A DNA stretch of 64,000 nucleotides, taken from NCBI GenBank assembly GCA_001606155.1, contig LODT01000004.1:434001-498000 (forward strand), written 5' to 3'. The notes under the pieces are model-generated. The model searched no databases. It had not been told where the DNA came from and was given only the letters and a program-made list of their open reading frames with translations. This DNA comes from Tieghemostelium lacteum (Eukaryota > Evosea > Eumycetozoa > Dictyosteliales > Raperosteliaceae). Made by a program: the position numbers and the translations under genes. Positions within the stretch are counted from its first letter, which is position 1. Each line of letters starts with the position of its first letter. Positions 50,234 through 60,700 of the stretch are shown piece by piece.

Positions 50234-53071
50234 TTAACTATCTTTATTGGTTGAATCTTTTTCTTTATCTTGTAAAGGTGTATCGATTGACATGGATGTT
50301 GAAGTATCAGTAGTTGATTTTAATGGCTGTTGCTTATGTACCATTTTTGATCGGATTGAAGATTTCTTTTTTGAAGGTAACTCATCAAATCTATTGGTAA
50401 GTTTATGATACTCTGTTTTTAGGGTAGCAATGAGTTGGTCTAGGTATTTGATACGGTTTTGTTGATATTCATTTACAGCTTTCAAAATTTCAGGTTCATT
50501 TTCATCTATTGTCTTATTAGATGATTGAGAAATCAATTGACGTTCCTCTAGTAGTCTATCAAGAGTCTCAATGATTTTCTCAACTTCTCTATTGAGAAGA
50601 CCCTGCTTCTCAAGACGAGACTTCAAACTGTGGTAATAGTCACCTATAGGATGTGAAGGTGGCTTCATTTCTTGAAAATATGGAAATAAGTAATAGAAAC
50701 TGTGACTGTGTGAGACCTGTCCATTCTGTGTGAGATTTCTAAATTGTTGAACATAGATTCTGTCAATAAACTCTAAGTTTGAAGACATTGTCCAAGGTGA
50801 CCATCTCCATTGATAATGGTCATCAGGATTGAATTCCAAACCTAAGTTATTGATAAACTTTTGGTACTTTTTCTGATAGACCTTATGTATACTCTCATGA
50901 ATCTCTGCAAATGTCATAGATGGCAGTGACTTATTGTCTCTGTAGTAAGAGTGAATAAATTGACTAAATACCTCTATCGCTTTTTTTATATTCCAAATAC
51001 CAGATTCCCAATACTCTGATTCAATTTCATTGATGATATCTGTCATTGACCCATGCACAAAAAATAATGATACAACTTTAGGAATCAAATCGAATTGGTC
51101 TCTAATGACTTCATCTTCAATTATAATTTCACTTTGTTCTTCTTCTTCTTCTTCCTCTTCTTCGTCATCATTTCCTAAATCCATGTCAACATCATCTACC
51201 TCAGATGCGGAGGTAGTTGTTGTAGTTGTAGTTGTAGTTGTACTAGGAGGTATTTGTTTAGGAATATTTACAGTAGTGTTATGAACTAGTTGATCTAAAT
51301 GCTTGTTATATAGTGAAGGATCATTCACTAGGTTTTCTTCTTGATCCTCATCGTCTTCATCTTCATTTTCTTGGTAATCTACCTCTTCGTCATCCGATGA
51401 GGTATCATCAAGTTCACTATCATCATCAGAGTCATCAGAATCATTTAAACTACTATTACCAAGATCTTCCAATTCAATAGCATCATGATCCTCCAATTCC
51501 AAATCCGGTGATCCCAAGGTAGATAAAGTATCTGAAAGAATTTCCAAATCCTTTCCAGACAGTTCAGTGTACACAGTCTGAGTGTATCTTGCCCAAACCA
51601 ATCTATACCAAAGCTCCAAAATCAAAAATCCCAACCAAATCTTCAAATGTGATACCTTCTTAAACTGATTATTACCACTCTTTGTCATGAACCACTTATT
51701 TGTGGTTTTCACCCACCATAACTCTTTTTGCAATTTTAAAAACTTATTGTATTCCAATTGCTGACAAGGATTACCAACTTGACCATTCAATTGAAATTGG
51801 CTACCCTCTATATTCAGTGAATATAAATGATCAATAATTGACAATTTCCATTGATTATTAGATAACTGTTCTATACTATTAATTTCCATTAACAATAGAT
51901 CCACATTTATACCTTCTTTTTCTAAACTATTATATATTGTATCTGGCAAGGTAAATGATATTGACATTAACTCATCACCATCATTTTGTAAACCATCTTT
52001 CTTAGGTTCTGACTTTACATCATCTTTACAAGTATTCATATCAATATTATATTCATTTGGTAAAAATGCTTTCAAACCCGATATTAAATGTCTATTTTCA
52101 CCAAACAACTCAACAACTCTAGTAACCAACATTGCTTTATCTATATTTTCGTTCTTGAAATCCTTCATAATTGCCAAAAACTGCTGATAAATTTCAGGTT
52201 GTTCTTGATAGTGAGATTTAATCTGTTCCAAGTAGTTATATGCATGATGTAATTGTGGAGCAGTTTGTTGTGATGGTTTTTCACTTTCAACTTGCTGTTT
52301 TTGTTGTTGTTGTTGTTGTTTTTGTTGTTGTAGTTTTTGAACAAGTTCTTGCTTTTTACAAAAGAAATCTTTAAGTTCTAAATAGATGGTGGAGGTGAGT
52401 GATGGGGGTGACACAACCAAAAATGCAAATGGTTCTAAAAACTGTAGAGATTTTGTAATTATAACTCTCTTTTTCTTTTTTAACCTAGTTTTTTCCATCT
52501 CCTCTTCATGATCTAGAGATTCATTGTTTTCATTTGTCACCACTTGTTTCTTTTCTTTTTTTGGTTTAGATTCTCTTTTCTTTCTTTCCTTTGGTTCTTT
52601 TTTAGGTTTAACTATTTTCTCTTTCTTTTCTTTAACAACCTTTTCCTTTACTACTTTTTCTTTGATAACCTTTTCTTTTGGTTCCTTTTTAATTCTTTCT
52701 TTTTTCTTTTCAACTTTGATTTTAGAATTATCATTGGTGGTGCTATTAGTTACAGTTTCGGTTGTCAATTGTAATGGTTGATTTACATTTAGGATAGAAG
52801 GTGTAGTAGTAGTTTTTATATTATTATTATTATTAAAAAAGTTTGTAAATATTTGTGAAATTGAAGAGTTTAAATCATATGTAATATTTGAAAGTAGAGG
52901 TGTATTTGTATTATTAATTACAGGTGTTGTATTGGGTTGAATTCTTTTTCTTTTGGTAACAGCTTTTTCTTTTGTAGGTGTAGTTGGTGTGTTGGTATCT
53001 ATTATTTTTAAATTTTCAAGTTTACTCTCTATATTATCATTTTTTTCAAGTGGTGTGTTTTGATTGTCCAT
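50234..53071 (-). CDS. PAH-domain nuclear protein (Sin3/GON4L-like)
   Basis: The single-exon protein has 945 residues. The first 200 are Thr/Asn- and Lys/Glu-rich with many KEKVVKE-type repeats. A Gln-rich coil sits at about 245-265. A paired amphipathic helix domain follows at about 275-345 (YLEQIKSHYQ, FLAIMKDFKNENID, VVELFGENRHLISGLKAFLP). Long Asp/Glu tracts lie at about 545-590 and 640-670, around a Thr run. A second helical region is at about 670-800 (WNIKKAIEVFSQFIHSYYRD). A single clear PAH without the Sin3 HDAC-interaction region argues for a GON4L-like or orphan co-repressor rather than Sin3 itself. A chromatin role is inferred from the PAH. Confidence 0.65.
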   Translation of the reverse strand: MDNQNTPLEKNDNIESKLENLKIIDTNTPTTPTKEKAVTKRKRIQPNTTPVINNTNTPLLSNITYDLNSSISQIFTNFFNNNNNIKTTTTPSILNVNQPLQLTTETVTNSTTNDNSKIKVEKKKERIKKEPKEKVIKEKVVKEKVVKEKKEKIVKPKKEPKERKKRESKPKKEKKQVVTNENNESLDHEEEMEKTRLKKKKRVIITKSLQFLEPFAFLVVSPPSLTSTIYLELKDFFCKKQELVQKLQQQKQQQQQQKQQVESEKPSQQTAPQLHHAYNYLEQIKSHYQEQPEIYQQFLAIMKDFKNENIDKAMLVTRVVELFGENRHLISGLKAFLPNEYNIDMNTCKDDVKSEPKKDGLQNDGDELMSISFTLPDTIYNSLEKEGINVDLLLMEINSIEQLSNNQWKLSIIDHLYSLNIEGSQFQLNGQVGNPCQQLEYNKFLKLQKELWWVKTTNKWFMTKSGNNQFKKVSHLKIWLGFLILELWYRLVWARYTQTVYTELSGKDLEILSDTLSTLGSPDLELEDHDAIELEDLGNSSLNDSDDSDDDSELDDTSSDDEEVDYQENEDEDDEDQEENLVNDPSLYNKHLDQLVHNTTVNIPKQIPPSTTTTTTTTTTSASEVDDVDMDLGNDDEEEEEEEEEQSEIIIEDEVIRDQFDLIPKVVSLFFVHGSMTDIINEIESEYWESGIWNIKKAIEVFSQFIHSYYRDNKSLPSMTFAEIHESIHKVYQKKYQKFINNLGLEFNPDDHYQWRWSPWTMSSNLEFIDRIYVQQFRNLTQNGQVSHSHSFYYLFPYFQEMKPPSHPIGDYYHSLKSRLEKQGLLNREVEKIIETLDRLLEERQLISQSSNKTIDENEPEILKAVNEYQQNRIKYLDQLIATLKTEYHKLTNRFDELPSKKKSSIRSKMVHKQQPLKSTTDTSTSMSIDTPLQDKEKDSTNKDS

Positions 53072-53332
53072 CTGTGCATACTGAATACTTAAAAAAATTC
53101 AAAAAAATTAATTTCCTATTTTATTTTCTCAGAAAAAGAATAATTTTATAGAATTTCCATTTTTAATGAAAATAGGTGTTTAATAATAATTTCAATAAAT
53201 GTAGTTAATAAATATAAATAAAATTAATTCTAAAATCTCTAATAAATCTAGAATTTGTTAAACCGCCTTTTTTTTTTTTTTTTTTTTCAGATTTATTTAA
53301 ACTTTAACACACACAAAAGAAAGAATATAATA

Positions 53333-56190
53333 ATGGATGATTTAGATGATGATGATAAAAATTTATTAGAAAAGGCTAATGGTGATATACCATTAAGTCC
53401 ACCATCACAGATTGGAAGTGACTTTGAGGATAGGAATTACTTAGAGAGTGATCACGAAAGTCAACTCAGTGGTGATAATGATATAGAAGGTGACAATCTC
53501 AGTGATGAAGATTTGTTGGAAAAGGATAGAGAGGAATTGAATGAAATGGATGAATATGAAATTGAAGGTCTAGATAACGAGGAATACGAACAAATGCCAA
53601 CCAACGCAAAACAGAGTGTTGATCAGAAACTAAAGCAACGTGATAGAGAAATCTTTAGTCAGATAAACCAAAACAAGAGATATAGATATAGGATTCCAGG
53701 TATAGTTTCTAATATAGACGATGAAAATCTAGTGGATACAGATGAAGAAGATGAAAATGGTGATCCTAGACAATACAAAAAGATAAAGTCCAAACACGAG
53801 GTTAAAATGAAACAAGAATTTACAAATGATCAACCATTTTCTGAAAATATTAAAATGGAATATGATGACGATGATGACGATGAGGTATTTATTTGTAATA
53901 GACTACTAGTTTAAATAATATATCTGTGTATTAATATGAAATATAGAATGAAATGTTAAATTTAGAAGAACATCAAGGTAATCTTAGAGAATATATAAGT
54001 TTAACTGGACCTAGAAAAGAGATTTCAAAACAATTTGCAACATTTTTGACATCGTTTAAAGATCATAAAGAGAATTTAATTTATAAGGATGCCATTCAAA
54101 AAATGTGTGCCCAAAACAAGGAGAGTTTGTTAGTGAACTTTACACACTTGGCCAGTGCTACTATATTTGCAATGTGGGTTGCAGATGCTCCCAATGAAAT
54201 GTTGGAGATTTTCGATGAAGTTGCATTCAAGGTCGTACTAAGCATGTTTCCAAACTACAAAAATATAGTAAAATGCATTCATGTTCGTATCACACATTTA
54301 CCACTGTGTGAGTCGCTTAGAGACATTAGACAGAGTCATTTGAATAGGTTGATTAAAGTCGGTGGCGTTGTGACTAGACGGTCCAGTGTCTATCCTCAGT
54401 TGAAATATGTAAAATATGATTGTGTAAAGTGTAAGACTATCCTAGGTCCCTTTTTCCAGGACTCTGGGGCACAGATTACCATAGGGCTGTGTCCACAGTG
54501 CCAGAGTAAAGGTCCGTTCCAAATCAACTCAGATCAGACCATTTATCGTGATTATCAAAAGATTACACTTCAGGAGTCTCCAGGAACAGTGCCAGCAGGT
54601 AGATTGCCTAGAACTAAAGATGTGATCTTGGTTGACGACTTGATTGATATTATTAGACCTGGAGAAGAAATTGAAGTCACTGGTATCTACAAACACAATT
54701 TCGACACCAAACTCAACCATCAACACGGCTTTCCGGTATTTGCCACTATGATTGAGGCAAATTATGTAAATAAAAAAGAAGATTTACTCTCAAGTTTTAT
54801 ACTCTCCGAGCAGGATGAAAAGGAGATTAGAAAGCTGGCAAGAGATGAAAATATCGGGCAGAAGATTATCAAATCGATCGCACCTTCCATCTATGGTCAT
54901 GAAGATATTAAAATCGGTCTGGCATTGGCTCTCTTTGGAGGCACACCTAAAGACGTGCAGGGTAAGCACACTATCAGAGGTGACATTAATGTTCTGATTC
55001 TAGGTGACCCTGGTACTGCCAAAAGTCAGTTTTTGAAATATGTAGAGAAAACAGCACACAGAGCTGTCTATACAACAGGACAAGGTGCATCGGCAGTTGG
55101 TCTCACAGCTGCGGTTAGAATGGATCCTCTTACTGGAGAATGGACATTGGAAGGTGGTGCGCTGGTACTTGCAGATCGTGGTGTATGCATGATTGATGAA
55201 TTTGATAAAATGAATGACCAAGATCGTACCTCTATCCATGAAGCCATGGAGCAACAGAGTATATCCATCTCCAAAGCTGGTATTGTTACAACACTAACTG
55301 CAAGATGTTCTGTAATTGCAGCTGCAAATCCCAACAAGGGCAAATACGATCCCTCTCTAACCCTCTTACAAAATGTAAATTTGACAGAACCTATTCTTTC
55401 TAGATTTGATATAGTATGTGTGGTACGTGATACCACTGACCCCATCAAAGACGGTCAGTTAGCTAAGTTTGTAGTGCAATCTCACATCAGATCGCATCCA
55501 AAGAATGTAAATGCACCGGATGTTAACTACCAGAATAGCGCAACTGAACAGTCACCTATCGCCCAAGATCTTTTGAGAAAGTATATTCTCTATGCCAAGA
55601 GAATCAAACCTTCAACTTCTGAAATTGACAGAGAAAAGATCTCACAATTGTACTCTGAGTTACGTGGTGAGTCTTCTATCATGACCGTCAGACACGTTGA
55701 GTCTATTGTCCGTATGGCAGAGGCCCATGCTAAAATGCATCTTAGAGATTATGTAACAGACCAGGATGTGAATATTGGTATTCGTGTCATTTTGGATAGT
55801 TTTATCAACAGTCAAAAGTATGGAGCCTCAAATGCTCTTCGTAAAAAGTATAGTAAATATATCACCTATCGTAAAGATACCAATGATTTGTTGTCTTATG
55901 AACTGCAAAATATGGTTAAAGAAACCTCTGCCTATCATATCACCAAAACCTCAAAACTTCCTGATAAACTCAGTATTCTCAAACAAGATTTTGAAGCCAG
56001 AGGTAAGAGAATGGGTATCAATGACTTCAAGAAATTCTACAAATCATCTCATTTTAAAAATAATAACTGTGAATTGTCACGTGATACAAACCATATCATT
56101 TATTATTATTCACCTGAAGTTTATCAACGTGAAAAAGAAAAACAACAATCAAATAATAATAATAATAACAGTAGTAAAAAGAATAAATAA
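53333..56190 (+). CDS. mcm2: MCM2, replicative helicase subunit
   Basis: MCM2 is part of the MCM2-7 replicative helicase. Exons 53333-53884 and 53947-56190 join in phase 0 (gtattt...atatag) and give 931 residues. An acidic N-terminal tail (about 1-180, many Asp/Glu/Ser) is typical of MCM2, where it binds histones. It is followed by the N-terminal zinc finger CVKCKT...CPQC, the Walker [10 protein letters not shown] (537-545), Walker B with [14 protein letters not shown], and the arginine finger in SRFD. The C-terminus ends in an Asn/Ser/Lys run. The start codon and the intron after DDDDDE are well supported, and only 21 bases separate its stop from that of FRA10AC1. Confidence 0.95.
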
Positions 56191-56211
56191 AAAAGGTAAC
56201 TAAAAATTACT

Positions 56212-56898
56212 TTAATTTTTATTTGTATTTTCTTGTAATGAATTCTCATGATAATCATCATCTTCGTCACTACTAGGATGTGATTTTCTCTTTTTAGAAG
56301 ATTGTTGTTTCTGTTGTTCTTTTAAATATTGTTTCAATTCTTTTTTCTTTTTCTTAATGTTTGTATAGTTTAAGAGTTTAGCACAATCTTGACAGAGTAC
56401 AACTTTAACTAGTGCAGTCTTTTCAGTGTTATCTTCTTGATATGTAAAAGGTACTTCATAAGGTTTTAGATTGACTAATAATTCACATTTACGATTAGCA
56501 CATGTAAATTGACCTCTACCATTGATAACTTCAGATTCAGTTCTCCAACGTAATCCGATCTCATTGGTTTTGTATTTTGATAGGTCAATGATTGCAAATT
56601 CCCTATATAATCTATTGTAGTATTGTATGGATATCTTTTTCTTCCAGTCATCAATGGTATTACTAGATAATGTGTTTTCGTCTGAGTTTTCGTCATCATC
56701 TCTAATGAACCTATACTCTTCTTTTAAGATATCTAATTCACTCTTGTAGTTTTTGTATTTATCCTTCTCTTGTTGCTTTTTTTTTTCTTCCTCTTTAGTC
56801 TGATAATATTTAATGTAGTCATTCATCAATTCTTGATGTTTAGGTTTGGATTTTAAAGAATTTTCAATGATATCATTTTCTCTATTTTTATCTGACAT
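56212..56898 (-). CDS. FRA10AC1-family protein
   Basis: The family is a conserved eukaryotic nuclear protein associated with the spliceosome. The ATG at 56898 gives 228 residues in one exon. The conserved block is about residues 100-190: YNRLYREFAIIDLSKYKTNE, then GLRWRTESEVINGRGQF, CANRKCE, and ALVKVVLCQDCAKLLNY. The paired cysteines (CANRKC and CQDC) form a likely zinc-binding site. The N-terminus is Lys/Glu-rich coiled coil and the C-terminus a Lys-rich tail, both suiting a nuclear protein. A CTGCAG just upstream of GTTATG may be a splice acceptor of a 5' UTR intron. Confidence 0.88.
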   Translation of the reverse strand: MSDKNRENDIIENSLKSKPKHQELMNDYIKYYQTKEEEKKKQQEKDKYKNYKSELDILKEEYRFIRDDDENSDENTLSSNTIDDWKKKISIQYYNRLYREFAIIDLSKYKTNEIGLRWRTESEVINGRGQFTCANRKCELLVNLKPYEVPFTYQEDNTEKTALVKVVLCQDCAKLLNYTNIKKKKKELKQYLKEQQKQQSSKKRKSHPSSDEDDDYHENSLQENTNKN

Positions 56899-56969
56899 AA
56901 CCTGCAGTATAAAATTCACAATTTAGAAAAAATAAGTTTTTTTAAAACATTTAAACATGGTTATTAATA

Positions 56970-57239
56970 TTAAGGGTTAATATGTTCAAAACTCTTAAAG
57001 TTCAAAAGAGAGCCAAAAAAGTAGAAAAGAATCCTATTACCTATGTGGATGATGAAATTTTCGGATCCAAAGCAGATTCCCTCAACAAAAGAATCAGATT
57101 TGTTATAGAAAATATTAAAATGTGTTACTGATTCAATCTCATACATTATTTCAAATCTCTCAAGTGGCTTGGTATTTATAGTACTACATGTGCCATCAGC
57201 AAATAGGGAACATAGTTTCGATTGAGTTACTCTCCTGTT
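56970..57239 (-). pseudogene. Orphan coding fragment, 89 codons
   Basis: The minus strand is open for 89 codons, ending in TAA at 56970, with no start ATG. It includes the segments QSKLCSLFADGTCSTINTK, PLERFEIMYEIES, NIFYNKSDSFVEGICFG, SENFIIHIGNRILFYFFGS and LNFKSFEHINP. Codon use is clearly coding-like compared with the spacer. The stretch ends near the FRA10AC1 start and begins at an upstream stop. It may be the last exon of an unseen gene or a copy of a dictyostelid family fragment. I do not recognise it. Confidence 0.4.
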
Positions 57240-57787
57240 TTATCTTTATCTCTCTTTGGGTTACTAAATGAACAGTTCGCCATAATGCAAATATATTTAT
57301 TAAATTTATCTTATAGGTGCTTATATTTCTTCTAGTGAGTGACATTAATATTTGATCATAATTAATAAATTTTCTTTTAACTCAATCGAAACATACATTC
57401 CTCCAAAATATTTTAAACTTTTTCCACACTTTTTTTAATTATGTTTTTGTTTTTGAAAATTTAAGTGGAAATAATGGATGAAACGTAATAAACTAACACT
57501 AAAAATTCATTTTCAATTTTAAGAGGTATTTTCAGTGTACAATCTTACACTGTATTTTACCATTAAGAAAAGTTTCCATCTTTTCATTAAAGGATAGGAT
57601 TTGTTTATTTTCTATACATTTTAAAATAGATAAATATTTTTTATACGAATTTTTACCACAACTACGAAGCTTCATTATCTATAAAATATAATAGATAAAC
57701 TTAAATCCTTTCAAACTGTTTTGTATTTAAATACAGTTTTAATTTTATTAATTTAATTAAATACAAATAAAGAATTAAAAGCAAAAT
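57240..57787. other. AT-rich spacer upstream of the PKS gene
   Basis: This spacer should contain the PKS promoter. It is AT-rich and I recognise no element or gene in it. Confidence 0.5.
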
Positions 57788-60700
57788 ATGGATTGTGATA
57801 TTGCAGTTATAGGTATTGGGTGCAGATTTCCAGGAGAATCAAATTCACCAAAAGAGTTTTGGGAGAACCTATTAAACAAAAGGTTAGATATGGTTGATGA
57901 TGTTCCTGAAGAAAGATGGTCAAAGTCATTCCATGAACAAGGAATGATGGCTAATAATAGAGCTGGTCTAATTGATATGAAACATTGGAAGAACTTTGAT
58001 CCTCTCTTCTTTGGTATCTCTTCAAAAGAATCAATGAATATTGATCCACAACAAAGACTCTTGTACACTGTTCTTTGGGAGGCATTTGAAGATGCTCATA
58101 TCACACCTTCTCAATACAAAGGTACCGATACCTCTGTTTTTATTGGTTCAATGAATAGAGATTACACCATGCTTAGAGATCAAAATTCAAATTGGGGTGT
58201 ACTCGGAACATCATCAACATTTCTATCAAATGGTTTATCATTTGCATTTGATCTTCGAGGACCATCTATGTCTATCGATTCAGCATGTTCATCATCGTTA
58301 AATGCTATCTATCTCGGTTGCCAAACAATTATCTCAGGTCAAAGTCAAATGTCAGTTTGTGGAGGTGTAAATGCACTCTTTGATCCTGCAATTTCAATTG
58401 GATTTTCTACACTTGGAATCATGGGAAAGAGTGGTATTTCAAGACCATTTGATGCAGATGCAGATGGATATGTAAGATGTGAAGGTGTTGGATTGGTTAT
58501 TCTCAAGAAACTATCAAAAGCCATCATTGATAAAGATCAGATTTACTGTGTTATCAAAGCTTTAAACTCGAATGAAGATGGTAAAAATATGAAGAATTTC
58601 CCAAATCAACCATCAGGTCAAGCTCAATTCGAAAATATTGATATTACAATGAAGAAATTCCAAATTAATCCATCTGATATCTTCTTTTTCGAAGCACATG
58701 GAACAAGTACGGCAGCTGGTGATCCAATCGAAATTGAAGCAATTTCAAGAGTTTTCAAAGATCACCATTCAAAAGAGAATCCACTCTATATTGGAAGTTT
58801 GAAATCCAACATTGGACACTGTGAAGCAGCATCAGGAGTTGCAAGTCTCATTAAAGTTGCAATGATGATGAAACATCGTAAATTAGTTTCAAATATCAAC
58901 TTCAACAAACCACACCCCAAAATTGATTTTGAAGGATGGAATATTCAAGTTGTCACTGACACAATTGATTTCCCACAAGATAAAACTATTTCAATTGGAT
59001 TAAATTGTTTTGGATTTGCTGGATCTAATTGTTTCATGGTTATTCAAGAATACAATCAAAAAACTGATCAAAAACCATTATTGACTTCAAATTCTTTGAT
59101 TTGAAAGAGCAATTCGAATACCTGATACCATTTTCAACAAATTCACAAAAATCATTTGATCAATACATTGATGAAGTTATCAAAAGATCACCAAACACTG
59201 ATGAATCATTCCTTGATTTTGTAAGATACCAATCTCAATCAAAAGATTTGAATCTTCAAAAGAAATTCATTATTTCTTGTAAAGATTGGGATGATTTAAA
59301 ATCAAAAAGACTTTCTAACAACTATGATAGTTTACAAACAACTGATATACCATCAATTGTATTTGTATTTTGTGGACAAGGACCACAATGGAATGAAATG
59401 TTAGATTATCTTCACCAATCAAATCGCACATTCAGAAATTCAGTTGAGTTATGTGATAATATGATGAAACAATATTTTGGATATTCAATTATTGATAGAT
59501 TGAAAAGTATTCCCAAAGATTCAAATGAAATTCATCACCCAATTATTGCACAACCAAGTTTATTCTTGTTTCAATTTGGAATCATTGAATTGTTGAAAAG
59601 TTGGGGAATCCAACCAGATGCTGTCATTGGTCACAGGTATGTATACAATTAATGAATATTCAATTTACATAATAATTCTAATAAAGTACTTTAATAGTTT
59701 TGGAGAAGTTGCATCTGCATTATGTTCTGGTATCATCAGTCTTGAAACTGCAATCAAGATTGTATACTTCAGATCAACATTACAACAACAAACAATTGGA
59801 AGCGGAAGAATGATTTCAATTGGAATTGGATTGAATAAATTCAATGAAATTGTAAATGAATCCACTCAACTTCAATTATTGAGAGATAAAATTGAAATAT
59901 CATGTTTCAACTCACCAGATTCAATTGTATTGACATCATCTGAAGACAATTTGAAACTCATTCAGACATATTTACAAGAACAAGGAATATTCAGTGCATT
60001 TTTAGGAACACCATGCTCATTCCACTCGAGTAAACAAGATTTGATCCAAGATAAAGTAATTGAATCCCTTTCCGATCTTTATCCATCTCAAGTACCAAAA
60101 ATTCCATTCTTTTCAACGGTAACTGGAAAACAAATGGAAAATGAATCATTTTACAACAATCACTATATTTTTCAAAATCTTCGAAATCCTGTGAGATTTG
60201 AAGAGTCAATTCAATCTCTTCATCAATATCTTCTTGATAAACAATCGCAACAACAAATACAATCATCATCAAATATTTACATTGAAATATCACCTCACCC
60301 AACACTTTCAATGTACATTCCTCAATGCCTAAACACTTCAACAAATAACAACACCATCAACAATAAAATCATATCACTATCAATAATGAACAAAAAGAAA
60401 TTAATTTCAGATCAAATTCAACAATGTCTATCACAACTTTTCCTCAATGGAGTTCAAATGAATTTTCAAAATTCTCAAGATCTTGATAATGATAATTCAA
60501 TCGAATTCAAAAGAAGAACAGATTGGATTCCTAAATATCAATGGGATACTCAAGAGTATTGGAATCCTCCAAAGATTGTAAGAAAAGAAATGATTCCATC
60601 ATCCAATTTACTTGGACAAAACAAACAACAAGGAAATATTGTTATTGAAACATTGATTGATTTGAAGAAACCTGCATTCCAATTCTTGAAAGGACACATT

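Noticed and set aside
56984-57131. Plus-strand open stretch of about 49 codons from the ATG near 56.98 kb
   Set aside because: It is the opposite strand of the better-supported 89-codon minus-strand fragment.
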